Shown: piece by piece, positions 24,348 through 34,675 of the stretch
Position numbering within the stretch: the stretch's first letter is position 1
Layout: every line of letters begins with the position of its first letter
Source of the DNA: Acidobacteriota bacterium
Lineage (GTDB): Bacteria > Acidobacteriota > JAAYUB01
Direction: 5' to 3'
DNA: 64,000 nt
NCBI GenBank assembly: GCA_018001935.1
Contig: JAGNHB010000027.1
Coordinates: 1-64,000 of the forward strand
Translations under genes and position numbers: made by a program
Notes under the pieces: model-generated
What the model was told of the DNA's origin: nothing
The model's input: only the letters and a program-made list of their open reading frames with translations
Database searches by the model: none

Positions 24348-25928
24348 TCACTCCTTGCGGAAGGTGAAGATCAGGCGGCCGATCTTGAGGGAGTCCCCGT
24401 TGTTCAGCTTGTGCGTAACCCCCGCCTGGATGATGTACTTGCCGTTGATGACCACCTTGTTCTTGCTCTTGAGGTCCTCCACGTAATACTCGTTGTTGAG
24501 CTTGAGGATCCGCGCGTGGAGGCGCGACACGTGCTTCCCCTGGTCGTAGCTGGAGAGGTCCACCTCGGGGAAGCACTTCTTCTCCGGGTCCTTCCGGCCG
24601 ATCAGGGTGATGTCCTTGACGATGTTGTAGATCTGGTGCTCCGAATCCAGGCGGAGGGTGGCCTTGGAGACCTTGATGAAAGGCGAGTGGGGCTGCTCCG
24701 TCCCGCAGTTGGGGCAGATCAGGTCGTTCTCGGACAGCGGGGAGTAGCACGCCACGCAGTAGATGTCGAAGTTGGAGCGGGAAGCACTGCGGATGACGTC
24801 GTCGGTGATGGGGAGGAAGTCCTTGAACTCCTCCTCGAACTCGCGCTTGAGGATCTCGAACTCGCTGGCGGGCTCGGCCTTGCCGGTCCCGTCCACCTTC
24901 TTGGTCTCCTCCTTGATGGTGACGATCTTCGTCTTCGCCTCGTTCTTCTGCTTCTTGTCGTTGAGGAGGGTCAGGAGGTCGCGGTCGTCCTTCTCGTCGG
25001 CGAAGTGCTTCTGGTAGAGGGCTTCCAGGTCTTTCTTGAGCGCGTAGGAGGAGGGGTAGCGGTTCCGGGCGTTGTAGGAGACGCAACGGCAGATGATGTC
25101 GTTGACCTCGGGCGTGATCTCGGGGTTGTACTCCCGGGGCGTGGGGTTCTTGGTGAAGTCGAAGATCAGGATGGGCTTGGTCTGGGGCGAGACGTTGGTG
25201 AGGAAGTAGAACAGGGTCGCCCCGAGGGAGTAGATGTCCGACGCCGGCTCGATCTTCTCCTCGTAGACTTCCGGCGGCACGTACCCCATGGTGCCGATGG
25301 TGGTGATGTCGGTGAGGTTGGCCGTCAGGAACCGGGCGATGCCGAAATCGATCAGGACCGCGTGGTCGTTCTTGGTGAGCATCACGTTGCTCGGCTTCAG
25401 GTCGCGGTAGATGATGGGCGGCTTGTGGGTGTGCAGGTAGTGCAGGACGTCGCAGATCTGGATGGCGATCTTGAGGGCCTTGTACTCGGGGAGTTTCTCC
25501 CCGTAGGACTTGGCGAGCTTGTTCATGTCCATCCCGTCGATGAACTCCATCGCCAGGTAGAACTTGTCGTTATCCTTGAAGTAGTCGTAGACGGAGGGGA
25601 TGGAGGCATGGTTGAGCGCCGCCAGCAGCGACGCCTCCCGTTCGAACTCCTTGAGGGTGCGCTCGTGCTCCTCCGGCTCCGAGTAGAGGTCGATCATCTC
25701 CTTGATGGCGCAGTAGCGGTTCGACAGGCGGATGTCCTTCGCCTGGTACACGTTCCCCATCCCCCCGCCGCCGATCCGCTTGATGATCTCGTAGCGGTTG
25801 AAGAACACGTGGCCTGGCTGGAGGAGGTTCTTTCGCTGCCGGGCGCCCCGGAGCCGGCGGGGGACCGGGCGACCCGCGGGGTCCTGCGGCCAGAGCGGGA
25901 AGGAGAGGTGGGAACGCTGGGTAATCAT
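24348..25928 (-). CDS. Ser/Thr protein kinase with zinc ribbon and FHA domain
   Basis: A 526-residue soluble Hanks-type kinase. A basic N-terminal extension of 40 residues precedes the kinase domain (about 45-310). It has glycine loop [11 protein letters not shown], Lys76, catalytic 'YRDLKPSN' (Tyr replacing the usual His), IDFG and a PPE in place of APE. A charged linker leads to a four-Cys ribbon (CVAC..CPNC, about 393-412). The C-terminal FHA domain ('IGR', 'VSRLHAR', 'NGKYI') binds phosphothreonine. There is no transmembrane helix. The ATG overlaps the PP2C stop (ATGA), so kinase and phosphatase are made together as an antagonistic pair. Its substrates are unknown; the downstream HAD and aldehyde dehydrogenase genes are candidates only by position. 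Confidence 0.93.
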   Translation of the reverse strand: MITQRSHLSFPLWPQDPAGRPVPRRLRGARQRKNLLQPGHVFFNRYEIIKRIGGGGMGNVYQAKDIRLSNRYCAIKEMIDLYSEPEEHERTLKEFEREASLLAALNHASIPSVYDYFKDNDKFYLAMEFIDGMDMNKLAKSYGEKLPEYKALKIAIQICDVLHYLHTHKPPIIYRDLKPSNVMLTKNDHAVLIDFGIARFLTANLTDITTIGTMGYVPPEVYEEKIEPASDIYSLGATLFYFLTNVSPQTKPILIFDFTKNPTPREYNPEITPEVNDIICRCVSYNARNRYPSSYALKKDLEALYQKHFADEKDDRDLLTLLNDKKQKNEAKTKIVTIKEETKKVDGTGKAEPASEFEILKREFEEEFKDFLPITDDVIRSASRSNFDIYCVACYSPLSENDLICPNCGTEQPHSPFIKVSKATLRLDSEHQIYNIVKDITLIGRKDPEKKCFPEVDLSSYDQGKHVSRLHARILKLNNEYYVEDLKSKNKVVINGKYIIQAGVTHKLNNGDSLKIGRLIFTFRKE

Positions 25929-26770
25929 GTCACTTGTACCACGATGACGGAGATGTTGTCCTTGCCGCCCGCCTGGTTCGCCAGGCGGATCAGGGTGTCC
26001 ACGGCCTTGTGCGGGTCCTTGTTCTTCTGGACGGTCTCCAGGATCCCCTCGTTGCTCACCATGTTGCTCAGGCCGTCGGAGCAGAGCACCACGGTGGAGG
26101 GGGCTTCCAGCTCGCGCTCCACGAGGTCGGGCTCCACGCGCTCCTCGGAGCCGAGGCTCTTGTAGAGGAAGTTCTTCGCGGGGTGAATGTCCGCCTCCTC
26201 GGGGGTGATCTTCCCGAGGTGGAGCAACTGGCTGACGATGGTGTGGTCGTGGGTCAGCTGGGAGATGGACCCCTTGCTCGCCAGGTAGCAGCGGCTGTCG
26301 CCCACGTTGGCCACCACCAGCGACCGCCCCGTGATGACGGCCGCCGTGATGGTGGCGCCCATGCCGAAGAAGGCCGGGTTCTTGCGGGAGAGGTCGATGA
26401 TGTCGCCGTTGGCCCGGCGGACGGCCCGGCGCAGCACCGTCGGCGCCTTGGGCATCCGGCGGATGTTGACCTCCCGGCGGAAGTGGTAGTTGTAGACGTG
26501 GTTCGGGAGCCGGAAGAAGTCGACGTCCGAGAGCTTCTGGAAGAACTCCCGGTTGATGGTGTTCATGACGCTCTTGACGGCGGTCATGGAGGCGATCTCG
26601 CCGGCGTTGTGGCCCCCCATGCCGTCGGACACGACGAAGAACCCGCAGGACACGGAGCGGGAGTCAGTGGTCGAGGCAAAACTCAGGGCAAGGATCCCGT
26701 CCTCGTTCCCCGTCCGCTCCCGACCGACGTCGGTTTTCGCCGCGTATTTCAATCTGATCGATCTGTCCAT
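25925..26770 (-). CDS. PP2C-family Ser/Thr protein phosphatase
   Basis: A 281-residue metal-dependent phosphatase. All PP2C motifs are present: 'GNED', '[11 protein letters not shown]', 'GMGAT', '[11 protein letters not shown]', 'LTHDH', 'LCSDGLS' and 'GGKDNIS'. The Asp residues bind the two Mn/Mg ions. No transmembrane helix is seen. It is the first gene of the minus-strand operon and overlaps the kinase by 4 bases, the usual arrangement for a phosphatase that reverses the kinase's action. Confidence 0.94.
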   Translation of the reverse strand: MDRSIRLKYAAKTDVGRERTGNEDGILALSFASTTDSRSVSCGFFVVSDGMGGHNAGEIASMTAVKSVMNTINREFFQKLSDVDFFRLPNHVYNYHFRREVNIRRMPKAPTVLRRAVRRANGDIIDLSRKNPAFFGMGATITAAVITGRSLVVANVGDSRCYLASKGSISQLTHDHTIVSQLLHLGKITPEEADIHPAKNFLYKSLGSEERVEPDLVERELEAPSTVVLCSDGLSNMVSNEGILETVQKNKDPHKAVDTLIRLANQAGGKDNISVIVVQVT

Positions 26771-26800
26771 ACCCGGAACCCGTTTGTCGTTTCAAAGCAG

Positions 26801-26806
26801 ATTATA
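26801..26806 (-). promoter_or_regulatory. -10 element for the PP2C-kinase operon
   Basis: A perfect TATAAT on the minus strand, about 30 bases before the PP2C ATG, in an AT-rich divergent spacer. The -35 is weak (TATGTT at 17-bp spacing). Confidence 0.5.
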
Positions 26807-26829
26807 GCGAAATTCCAACCAACAACATA

Positions 26830-26858
26830 TTGTTTTTTCCGAAATTTTTTCTTAGAAT
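26830..26858 (+). promoter_or_regulatory. Promoter of serS-efp
   Basis: TTGTTT (26830-26835) and TAGAAT (26853-26858) are separated by 17 bp in the same AT-rich spacer, diverging from the PP2C promoter. A small CCCC-TCG-GGGA hairpin lies between it and the ATG. Confidence 0.6.
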
Positions 26859-26890
26859 GCATCTCCCCTCGGGGATGGAGAAAAGCGAAT

Positions 26891-28162
26891 ATGCTGGATA
26901 TCAGGCTATTACGTGAAGACGCGGAACAGGTCCGCCGGAAAATGGCGCTGCGGGGCATCGAGATCGACCTCGCCCGGTTTGCCGAGCTCGACGAACGGCG
27001 GCGGAAGGCCGTCGCGGAGAGCGAGGAACTGCGGGCGCTGCGCAACCGGGTGTCCCAGGAGATCCCGAAACTCAAAAAGGAAGGGAAGGACGCCACGGCG
27101 GAGATCGCCCGGATGAAGCAGGTCGGCGACCGGATCACCGCCCTGGAGAAAGAACTCCCCGAGGTCGAAGCGGCCCTGGCCGACTTCCAGCTCCGAATCC
27201 CCAACCTCCCCGACGACACGGTCCCGGCCGGCACGTCCGCCGAGGACAACGCCGAGGTCCGCCGGCACGGGGAACCGCGGCGCTTCGACTTCCCCGTCCG
27301 CGACCACGTGGACCTCGGGAAGAACCTGGGCATCCTGGACATGGACCGGGCGGCCAAGATCACCGGCGCGCGCTTCGCCGTCTACCGCGGCTCAGGGGCC
27401 GCCCTGGAGCGGGCGCTCATCAGCTTCATGCTGGACGTCCACACCCGGGAGCACGGCTACACCGAGATCCTGCCGCCCTTCATGGTCAACGCGGCCTCGC
27501 TGACAGGCACGGGGAACCTCCCCAAGTTCGCCGAGGACCTCTTCCACCTCGAGAACTGGCCGTTTTACCTGATCCCCACGGCCGAGGTCCCCGTCACCAA
27601 CCTCTACCGGGACGAGATCCTCGACGACGCCCTGCTGCCCATCCTCCACGTGGCGTTCACCCCCTGCTTCCGAAGCGAGGCGGGGTCCTACGGCAAGGAC
27701 ACCCGCGGCCTGATCCGGCAGCACCAGTTCAACAAGGTGGAACTGGTCAAGTTCACCCGCCCGGAGGAGTCCATGGAGCACCTGGAGTCCCTCACGGCGA
27801 ACGCGGAGCGGATCCTCCAGCTTTTGGGTCTTCCCTACCGCGTGGTGACCCTGTGCACCGGGGACATGGGGTTCTCCTCGGCCAAGACCTACGACCTCGA
27901 GGTCTGGCTCCCCAGCCAGAACCGGTACGTGGAGATCTCCTCCTGCAGCAATTTCAAGGATTTCCAGGCCCGCCGGGCCAACATCCGCTACCGCCCGGGC
28001 AAGGACGCCAAGCCCCGCCTGGTGCACACCCTCAACGGCTCGGGCCTGGCCATCGGCCGAACCTGGACCGCCATCCTGGAGAACTTCCAGAACGCCGACG
28101 GCTCCGTGGAGGTCCCGCCGGCCCTCCGCCCGTACCTCCACGGGCTGGACACGATCCGATAA
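26891..28162 (+). CDS. serS: Seryl-tRNA synthetase
   Basis: A 423-residue class II aminoacyl-tRNA synthetase that charges tRNA-Ser and tRNA-Sec with serine. Residues 1-105 form the antiparallel coiled-coil arm that grips the tRNA long variable arm. The catalytic core shows motif 2 '[15 protein letters not shown]' and motif 3 '[16 protein letters not shown]'. Length is standard. The ATG at 26891 fits the conserved MLD(I)..(L/R) start of the family. efp follows after 24 bases and is likely cotranscribed, giving a small translation operon. Confidence 0.97.
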   Translation: MLDIRLLREDAEQVRRKMALRGIEIDLARFAELDERRRKAVAESEELRALRNRVSQEIPKLKKEGKDATAEIARMKQVGDRITALEKELPEVEAALADFQLRIPNLPDDTVPAGTSAEDNAEVRRHGEPRRFDFPVRDHVDLGKNLGILDMDRAAKITGARFAVYRGSGAALERALISFMLDVHTREHGYTEILPPFMVNAASLTGTGNLPKFAEDLFHLENWPFYLIPTAEVPVTNLYRDEILDDALLPILHVAFTPCFRSEAGSYGKDTRGLIRQHQFNKVELVKFTRPEESMEHLESLTANAERILQLLGLPYRVVTLCTGDMGFSSAKTYDLEVWLPSQNRYVEISSCSNFKDFQARRANIRYRPGKDAKPRLVHTLNGSGLAIGRTWTAILENFQNADGSVEVPPALRPYLHGLDTIR

Positions 28163-28186
28163 CCCTCAAAGAGGTTCAACACGCCC

Positions 28187-28744
28187 ATGATCAACGCAAC
28201 CGAAATCCGCAAAGGCAACATCATCAAGATGGACGGCGAACTCTACCAGGTGGCCTCCTACCAGCACGTCACGCCGGGGAACCTCCGGGGCTTCGTCCAG
28301 ACGAAGCTGCGGCACCTGGCCTCGGGCAACCTCAAGGACCACCGTTTCCGGTCCAGCGACCGCGTGGAGAAGGCCTTCCTGGACACCCAGGAGATGGCGT
28401 ACCTCTACTCCGACGGCGAGGGCCACCACTTCATGAACAACGAGACCTACGAACAGATCTGTTTTTCCAGCGAGGTCCTGGGGGACAGCATCGAGTACAT
28501 CAAGCCGGAGACCATCATCACCGTGGACTTCCACGACGGGAAGCCCGTGGGCATCGAGCTTCCCGCCACCGTGGAACTCAAGGTGGCGGAGACCACCCCG
28601 GGGATGAAGCACGCCACCGTCTCCAACGTCACCAAGCCGGCCACCCTGGAGACCGGTCTCATCGTGCAGGTGCCGCCCTTCATCGACGAGGGCGAGGTCA
28701 TCCGGGTCAACACCGAGACGGGCGAATACCTGGGGAGGGTCTGA
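28187..28744 (+). CDS. efp: Elongation factor P
   Basis: A 185-residue, three-domain translation factor that relieves ribosome stalling at polyproline stretches. The KOW-like domain I, OB domain II and C-terminal OB domain ('GLIVQVPPFIDEGE', 'VNTETGEYLGRV') are intact and of normal length. The loop that carries the modified residue (PGKGQ in E. coli, Lys34) reads PGNLRG, with Asn32 at the lysine position and Arg two residues on. Neither EpmA-type lysylation nor EarP-type rhamnosylation at the canonical residue is possible unless the nearby Arg is used. The paralogue EfpL/YeiP is less likely given the C-terminal match. The gene lies directly after serS. Confidence 0.95.
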   Translation: MINATEIRKGNIIKMDGELYQVASYQHVTPGNLRGFVQTKLRHLASGNLKDHRFRSSDRVEKAFLDTQEMAYLYSDGEGHHFMNNETYEQICFSSEVLGDSIEYIKPETIITVDFHDGKPVGIELPATVELKVAETTPGMKHATVSNVTKPATLETGLIVQVPPFIDEGEVIRVNTETGEYLGRV

Positions 28745-28777
28745 GCATCCCGGGCCCGGACGGACGGGGCGCAGCCC

Positions 28778-29539
28778 ATGAAACCCAGCGTCGTCATCTC
28801 GATCCCCTGCTACAACGAAGAGCACGTCCTCGCGTCCAGCCTCGGCCGCGTCCACGCCCACTGCACGGACCGGCTCGGCGACTACGCGTGGACGCTGGTG
28901 ATCGCCGACAACGCCTCCACCGACCGGACCCCCGAAATCGGCCGGCGGCTCGCCGGGGAACTTCCGGGGGTGGAGTACTTCCGCTCCGACCGCAAAGGCC
29001 GGGGGCAGGCGCTCCGGGCGTGCTGGACGTCGATTCCCGCCGACGTCCACGCCTACATGGACTCCGACCTGGCCACGGAACTCACGTTTTTAGGGCCCCT
29101 CCTGGACGCCGTCCGGGACGGGGCGGACGCCGCCATCGGGTGCCGGCTGACCGCCGGGGCCCGCGTCATCGGCCGCAGCCTCAGCCGGGAGATCTCCTCC
29201 CGCGGCTACAACCGGGTCCTGAAACTGTTCTTCCGCGTCCGGTTCCGCGACGCCCAGTGCGGGTTCAAGGCCGTGGGGCGGCGCGTCCTCGAGCGGGTGG
29301 TCCCCCGGACGCGGGACGATCACTGGTTCTTCGACTCGGAAATGCTGATCCTCTCGGAACGGATGGGGTTTATCATCCGGGAGGTCCCCGTGACGTGGGA
29401 GGAGCACATGCAGCGCGACACCCGGGTCAAGCTCTTCCGGGACATCTCCTTCTTCATCCGGCAGGTCCTGAAGCTGCGGCGCCGGCTGTGGTTCGACCCC
29501 GAAACCCGCTCGGCCGTCCGGTGCGCCCGCGAAGGCTGA
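28778..29539 (+). CDS. Family 2 glycosyltransferase (dolichyl-phosphate-mannose synthase-like)
   Basis: A 253-residue GT-A enzyme. 'VISIPCYNEE' is the nucleotide-sugar binding start, 'ADNASTDRT' follows, and 'YMDSDLATE' is the DXD metal site. Further on, 'DAQCGFKAVGR' and 'WFFDSEMLILSERMGF' are typical of the DPM1/GtrB-like branch that transfers sugars to polyprenyl phosphate. Unlike GtrB it has no C-terminal transmembrane helices, only a basic end. It may supply polyprenyl sugar donors to GT-C enzymes such as the membrane protein at 2414-4789, but the genes are far apart. It begins 33 bases after efp. Confidence 0.9.
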   Translation: MKPSVVISIPCYNEEHVLASSLGRVHAHCTDRLGDYAWTLVIADNASTDRTPEIGRRLAGELPGVEYFRSDRKGRGQALRACWTSIPADVHAYMDSDLATELTFLGPLLDAVRDGADAAIGCRLTAGARVIGRSLSREISSRGYNRVLKLFFRVRFRDAQCGFKAVGRRVLERVVPRTRDDHWFFDSEMLILSERMGFIIREVPVTWEEHMQRDTRVKLFRDISFFIRQVLKLRRRLWFDPETRSAVRCAREG

Positions 29540-29565
29540 CATCCCCGGAACAAGCCCGGACCCCT

Positions 29566-29615
29566 CAAACCCCAAAGAACGCAAAGATGCGCAAAGACAC
29601 GGAAAGAAAATCCGA
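29566..29615 (+). repeat. Degenerate CGCAAAGA-type repeat
   Basis: Short imperfect words (CCAAAGAACGCAAAGATGCGCAAAGACACGG) lie just before the convergent lipoprotein stop. The same vocabulary appears inside the family A element at 34676-34803. Confidence 0.4.
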
Positions 29616-29626
29616 ACTCGTGGATT

Positions 29627-30340
29627 TCACCTGCGGTTGATGGAGGACGCCCCCGAGGTGTCGGACCGCTCGATGGAGGGGTCGCCGGTGTAGTCGAAAC
29701 TGCTCGCCCCGCTGGCCTCGGCGTCGAGGCTCTTCACCACCTGCATCTCCCCGTGGCTGGCCCCGCTCAGTTCAACCCTCAGGCGGTCCACGGTGAAACC
29801 CCGCATGTCCAGGCGCGACGCCCCGCTCGCTTCCGCAACCAGGCTGCGGGCACTCCCGTTCAGCGCGACGGAGCTGGCGCCGCTCACCTCGATCTTGCCG
29901 TCCTCGGCCGCGACGGTCCCCTTCAGGGAGCTGGCCCCCGAGAGGGAGACCTGGATGTCCGGGACCTGCCACTCCCCTTCGAGCACCCCCTCGCAGGCGC
30001 CACTGAGGGTGAAGCTGCGAAGCTCGGGCATGACCACCAGGACCTCGGCGCCCAGGTTGGAATAGTTGTGCCCCGACTGCATGCCCACGTGCAGGACGTC
30101 GCCCCGTTTGTCCACTTCGAGGTAGGGGAGAAGGTTCTGCCGGATCCGCACCGTCACCTGGAAACGCTCGCCCTTCTTCACGACGACTTTCATGGCGTTC
30201 GAAACGTCGACCCCGGAGAACCCGGCGAGGGGGTACTCCTTGGCGACCACCGGCCCCTTGCCCTGGATCGCCACGAGTTCGCACCCGCTCAGCAACACCA
30301 TGGCGAACAATACGATCCCGAGCAGCATCCCTTTCTTCAT
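29627..30340 (-). CDS. Lipoprotein with head GIN (DUF2807) beta-helix domain
   Basis: A 237-residue lipoprotein. The signal peptide ends in lipobox LLSGC (Cys20). 'EYPLAGFSGVDVSNAMKVVV' begins the head GIN/DUF2807 domain, and the rest is a right-handed beta-helix of repeated 'LSGASS' turns (about eight copies of SGAS), as in this family. Proteins of the family are outer-membrane or periplasmic lipoproteins of unknown role, often called putative auto-transporter adhesins. It is a single gene with its own upstream region, divergent from the hybrid kinase. Confidence 0.87.
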   Translation of the reverse strand: MKKGMLLGIVLFAMVLLSGCELVAIQGKGPVVAKEYPLAGFSGVDVSNAMKVVVKKGERFQVTVRIRQNLLPYLEVDKRGDVLHVGMQSGHNYSNLGAEVLVVMPELRSFTLSGACEGVLEGEWQVPDIQVSLSGASSLKGTVAAEDGKIEVSGASSVALNGSARSLVAEASGASRLDMRGFTVDRLRVELSGASHGEMQVVKSLDAEASGASSFDYTGDPSIERSDTSGASSINRR

Positions 30341-30423
30341 GTGACACCCCTGAACCAGAGTGGCGGGCTAAGCACGCCCGGTGATCAATAAAACGAACCC
30401 GACGGTAATTTTGTTCGCCCGCC

Positions 30424-30452
30424 TTGCACTTTTTTTCGAATCCCGCTATCAT
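30424..30452 (+). promoter_or_regulatory. Promoter of the hybrid PAS kinase, possible leaderless start
   Basis: TTGCAC (30424-30429) and TATCAT (30447-30452) are separated by 17 bp. The -10 ends only 8 bases before the ATG at 30461, and no ribosome site precedes that ATG, so the transcript may be leaderless. Confidence 0.5.
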
Positions 30453-30460
30453 CCCCGGCC

Positions 30461-33379
30461 ATGGACCGGATGCACCTCCTCACCGCCGACCTTTTCTCCC
30501 GCCACCTCGAGACGATCCGCGCCAACCCCGCCGTCCAGGCGTTCCTGGCGGGCCTGCTGCTCCTCCTGGCCGCCGCCGTCGCCCTGGCCGCCATCCGCAC
30601 CCTCCGGCGCCGCCGGGAGACCCGGTCCCTGCGCGAGAGCGAGCACAGTTTCCGCGAGGCCTGGGACAAGGCGGTGGTCGGCATGTTCCGGTCCACCCCG
30701 GAGGGGCATTACCTGCGCATCAACGCCGCCCTGGCCCGGATCTGCGGTTACGAGACCGTCGAGGCCTTCCTGGAGGACCACGGGGAAGTCGGGCGGAAGC
30801 TCTACGTCGACTCGGGGCGCCCCGGGGAGTTCCGGCGGATCCTGGAGACGGAGGACGCCGTCATCCTTTTCGAATCCGAGATCCGGCGCCGGGACGGGAG
30901 CATCGCCTGGATTTCCGAGAATGCCCGCCCCGTCCGGGACGACAAGGGGAAGGTCCGCTTCTACGAGGGGACCGTGGTCGACATCACGGAGCGCAAGCAG
31001 GCCGAGCAGCGGCTCCGGAAGTCCCTCGAGGAGCTGAAGGCGACCCAGGACGAGTTCAAGCAGTCCCGGTCGCTCCACCGCGTCACCCTCGACGCCATGG
31101 AGGAGTGGATCCACCGCGTGGACACGAGCCTGACGATCCTGACGGCCAACGCCCCGCTCCGGAAGGTCGCCGGGGACCTCGGCCTCAACCCCGACCTCGT
31201 GGGCCTCAAGGTCATGGAAGCGTTCCCCTTCCTCGACCGAAAAGTCCGGGAGGAATACCGCTCGGTCATCGAGACGGGCCAGCCCGTGATGGACATGGAC
31301 GAACTCGTCGTGAAGGGGAGGCGCTTCGTCATCGAGACCAAGAAAATCCCCGTTTTCGACCCCGACGGGACGATCTCCGGCGTCGTGACGGTGATGATGG
31401 ACCTCACGCACAAGCGGGAAGCCGAGGAGGAACTCCGGGTCAGCCGCGACCTCCTGCACCTGGCCCTGGAAGCCTCGAAGGACGGCATCTGGGACTACGA
31501 CGCCCTGACGGGGAAAGTCTACCTGAGCCCCCGCTGCTTCCGGATGCTCGGCTACGACCCCGACGCCCCCGAGCACACCGCGGACTTCTGGATCGGCCTG
31601 ATCCACCCGGACGATTTCGATCTCCACGTCCGGAGCAAGCTCGGCCCCACCCCGTCCCACATCGAGGACTTCGAGGTGGAGATCCGCGTCATGGCGGCCA
31701 CCGGGAGCTGGAAGTGGCTGCTCAACCGGGGCATGACCGTGGCCCGGGACGAGCGGGGGAACTCCATCCGCCTCGTGGGGACCCTGACGGACATCACCGA
31801 CCGCAAGCTCCTGGAGCGGGCCCTGCGCATCACCCAGGTCTCGGTGGACATGGCGGCCGAGCTCATCCTCTGGATGGACCCCGGCGGCAGCCTGACCTAC
31901 GTGAACGACACGGCCTGCGAGACCCTGGGCCTGATGCGAGAGGAACTCATGGCCCGGTCCCTCTTCGACATCGACCTGGAACTGACCCCCGGCCAGTGGC
32001 CCGGCCTCCGCGACCGGGTCGGGGAGAGCGGGGTCGTCGTCCGGGAGACCACCTTCCTGAAGCGGGGGAGCGAACCGCTCCCCGTGGAGGTCAACCTGAC
32101 GCTGCTCCGGTACGAAACCAAGGAGCTCTACTGCGTCTTCGCCCGCGACACGTCGGAGCGGAAGAAGGCGGAGGACGAACAGCGCAAGCTGGAGGATCAG
32201 GTCCGCCACGCCCAGAAGATGGAGAGCCTCGGCGTCCTGGCCGGCGGTATCGCCCACGACTTCAACAACCTCCTGACGGGCATCCTGGGCAACGCCGAAC
32301 TCGCCCTGCTCGAACTGGGCGGGGAAGAGCCCGCCCGGGATTACCTCGTCCAGATCGAGAAGATCACCCGGCACGCCTCGGAACTGACCCGCCAGATGCT
32401 GGCCTACTCGGGGAAAGGCCACTTCGTCGTCCACTCCCTGAACCTCACGACGCTGGTCCAGGACATGGCCAACCTCCTCGCCGTCTCCATCCCCAAGAAG
32501 TGCAACCTGCACTACGGCTTCGCCGGGGACATCCCGCCCATCGAAGCCGATGCCGCGCAACTCCGGCAGGTCGTCATGAACCTGATCCTCAACGCCGCCG
32601 ACGCCATCGGGGACCAGGTGGGCGTCATCGTCGTCTCCACCGGGCGGATGTTCTGTGACCGGTCGTGGCTCGAGGCCTGCCAGTTTTATGCCGCCGCCGA
32701 ACCGGGGGAGTACGCTTTCCTCGAGGTTTCGGACACGGGGTGCGGGATGGACGAGGAAACGCTCCAGCGGATCTTCGACCCCTTCTTCACCACCAAGTTC
32801 ACCGGCCGGGGGCTGGGGCTGGCCGCCGTTCTGGGGATCATGCGCGGGCACAAGGGGGCGATCCGCATCCGGACGGTCCACGGCGAGGGGACGCGGTTCA
32901 CGGTGCTGTTCCCTGCGGGCCGCCCCGCCCGGCCGGAGGGTGCGGCCGAGGCGGAACCGGCCGCCCTGAGGGCCCCCCGGTCGGGTCGGGTCCTCCTGGT
33001 GGACGACGAGGACTCCATCCGGGAATTCGCAGCCCGGATGCTGGCCGCCCAGGGTTTCGAGGTCGTCTGTGCCTCGAACGGCCTCGAGGCCCTGAAGACG
33101 TTCCGCGAGGGCCCGGACCGGTTCTCCCTCGTGCTCCTGGACCTCACCATGCCGCTGATGGGCGGCGAGGAGACGCTGCGGGAGATCCGCCAGACACGCA
33201 CCGACGTCCCCGTGATCCTCTTCAGCGGCTACAGTGTCCAGGAAGCCTCCGAGCGGCTCTCGCAGCTCGGGGCGGACGGCTTCCTCCAGAAGCCCTTCAT
33301 CCTCCGGGAACTGCTCGCCGCCATCGACCACGCCACCGGGCGCCTGTCCTCCGGCCCGGGGGAGTCGACGGCACACTGA
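30461..33379 (+). CDS. Hybrid histidine kinase: TM helix, four PAS domains, HK, receiver
   Basis: A 972-residue hybrid sensor kinase. One transmembrane helix (about residues 27-45) is followed by four PAS/PAC modules, each ending in the 'D(I/L)T(E/D/H).K' motif (about 60-185, 205-325, 335-460, 465-590). The kinase core is NtrB-like with His599 in 'AHDFNNLL', N box '[10 protein letters not shown]' and ATP lid 'DTGCGMDEE' and 'GRGLGLA'. The C-terminal receiver has its DDED acidic cluster, Asp894 and Lys in 'LQKPF', so it is competent for phosphorelay. No output domain or response regulator is adjacent. The PAS domains suggest cytoplasmic redox or ligand sensing, but none shows a diagnostic cofactor residue. 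Confidence 0.93.
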   Translation: MDRMHLLTADLFSRHLETIRANPAVQAFLAGLLLLLAAAVALAAIRTLRRRRETRSLRESEHSFREAWDKAVVGMFRSTPEGHYLRINAALARICGYETVEAFLEDHGEVGRKLYVDSGRPGEFRRILETEDAVILFESEIRRRDGSIAWISENARPVRDDKGKVRFYEGTVVDITERKQAEQRLRKSLEELKATQDEFKQSRSLHRVTLDAMEEWIHRVDTSLTILTANAPLRKVAGDLGLNPDLVGLKVMEAFPFLDRKVREEYRSVIETGQPVMDMDELVVKGRRFVIETKKIPVFDPDGTISGVVTVMMDLTHKREAEEELRVSRDLLHLALEASKDGIWDYDALTGKVYLSPRCFRMLGYDPDAPEHTADFWIGLIHPDDFDLHVRSKLGPTPSHIEDFEVEIRVMAATGSWKWLLNRGMTVARDERGNSIRLVGTLTDITDRKLLERALRITQVSVDMAAELILWMDPGGSLTYVNDTACETLGLMREELMARSLFDIDLELTPGQWPGLRDRVGESGVVVRETTFLKRGSEPLPVEVNLTLLRYETKELYCVFARDTSERKKAEDEQRKLEDQVRHAQKMESLGVLAGGIAHDFNNLLTGILGNAELALLELGGEEPARDYLVQIEKITRHASELTRQMLAYSGKGHFVVHSLNLTTLVQDMANLLAVSIPKKCNLHYGFAGDIPPIEADAAQLRQVVMNLILNAADAIGDQVGVIVVSTGRMFCDRSWLEACQFYAAAEPGEYAFLEVSDTGCGMDEETLQRIFDPFFTTKFTGRGLGLAAVLGIMRGHKGAIRIRTVHGEGTRFTVLFPAGRPARPEGAAEAEPAALRAPRSGRVLLVDDEDSIREFAARMLAAQGFEVVCASNGLEALKTFREGPDRFSLVLLDLTMPLMGGEETLREIRQTRTDVPVILFSGYSVQEASERLSQLGADGFLQKPFILRELLAAIDHATGRLSSGPGESTAH

Positions 33380-33439
33380 AAGAGAGGCGTTCGTCCGTCA
33401 CGTCCCGGCGCACCCCGAACCGGCGCCGATCCGGGTGCC

Positions 33440-34534
33440 CTAGGCTTCCGATTCGAAGGCCTGGATCTCCATCATCCGGATGACGGCGTTCATCGCCCCC
33501 GACAGGACGTCGGGGTGCAGGGTGACCCGGTTCACCTCGCGGCCCGCGACGAGGTTGTCGAGCACCCAGAGCAGGCGGGCGGCCTCGTTCCGGATCATCA
33601 CGCTGCACAGGCACCCCTGGTTGACGAGGGGAAGGACCTGGCGGTCCTTGAACCGCGCCGCGAGGCGGTTGACCAGGTTGCGGTGGGCGCCGACGCCCCA
33701 CCGACTGCCGGGAGCGGCGTTCTCCACGGTCCGGGTGATGTGCGCCGAGGCGCCCACCTCGTCGGCGAGGGCGACGACCTCCGGCGGGGACGACGGATGC
33801 ACCAGAATCCGGATCCCGGGGTCCCTCTGCCGGAGTTTCCTCACGTGCTCCGGTTTGAACTGGCTGTGGGCCGCGCAGGTCTGACCCCAGAGAATCACCC
33901 GGGCCTTTCGCAGAAGGGCCGGGGCGTTGCCGCCGAGGGGCTGCCCCGGCTTCCAGTCGACGATCTCGTCCGCCAGGACGTCGGAGCGCCGGGCGGCGTT
34001 GTAACCGAGGTTGCGGTCCGGGGTGAAGAGCACCCGCCCTCTGCCCAGGGCCCAGCGGAGGACGGCCCCCGCGTTGCCGGGCGTGCAGAGCGCCCCGCCG
34101 GCCTCTCCCGCCCGGGCCGTGACCCCGATGGCGGCGTGATCGGTCACCACCGGGACGACGGGGGAAGTGCCGGCCCGCTTCAGTTCACCGACGATGCCGT
34201 CGTAATCCTTCGGGACCTGGGAAGCCACCATGGAACAGACCCCGCCTTCGTCCACCAGGAGCAGCTTCTGGCGGCTGTCCCGGAGGATGTCCATCATCTC
34301 GGCGAGGGGGCGGTTTCCGCAGAGCACCAGGTAATCGGCCTCCCGGAGGGACGCGACCCGGGCCAGCAGTTCGGTGGAACTGCCGAGGAAGTCCGCCTGG
34401 CGGGCGACGTCGTCCCGCTGGAAATGGTGGACCAGGACGACCGCCCGGGGCCCCAGCTTCAACCGGGCCTCCCGGATCCGGGAACTCACGTCGTCGGTCG
34501 AGAGCTGGAGATAGGAGGAGGGGATTTTTTCCAT
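33440..34534 (-). CDS. nadA: Quinolinate synthase A, divergent
   Basis: A 364-residue enzyme that condenses iminoaspartate with dihydroxyacetone phosphate to quinolinate for NAD synthesis. Three cysteines at the expected places for the [4Fe-4S] cluster are visible: Cys100 (GGVCSM), Cys220 (GQTCAAH) and Cys308/310 (GCLCSVM). Family segments include 'VLVHHFQRDDVARQADFLGSS', 'TPDRNLGY' and 'VHPSSPPEVVALAD'. The usual PDLxAGCS motif is altered to VDEGGVCS, and the C-terminal CPNM motif reads CLCSVM, so it is a distant member. nadB and nadC are not in the window. It converges with the hybrid kinase gene, with 60 bases between them. Confidence 0.82.
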   Translation of the reverse strand: MEKIPSSYLQLSTDDVSSRIREARLKLGPRAVVLVHHFQRDDVARQADFLGSSTELLARVASLREADYLVLCGNRPLAEMMDILRDSRQKLLLVDEGGVCSMVASQVPKDYDGIVGELKRAGTSPVVPVVTDHAAIGVTARAGEAGGALCTPGNAGAVLRWALGRGRVLFTPDRNLGYNAARRSDVLADEIVDWKPGQPLGGNAPALLRKARVILWGQTCAAHSQFKPEHVRKLRQRDPGIRILVHPSSPPEVVALADEVGASAHITRTVENAAPGSRWGVGAHRNLVNRLAARFKDRQVLPLVNQGCLCSVMIRNEAARLLWVLDNLVAGREVNRVTLHPDVLSGAMNAVIRMMEIQAFESEA

Positions 34535-34675
34535 GCGTCACCTCTTTCGCCTGCGAGGGTGAGGCTCTGGCCTGAAGCCCCGCGATCATGAGTCGTTGCC
34601 CGTCAATCCGTGCCGTTCAACCACCCGGGGCCCCATGCAAAACCGCCGGGGCCATTGTACCACCCTTGACGTTGC

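Noticed and set aside
30449..33376. Long open frame (975 codons) antisense to the hybrid PAS kinase
   Set aside because: Same antisense GC effect; no ribosome site and no recognisable domains.
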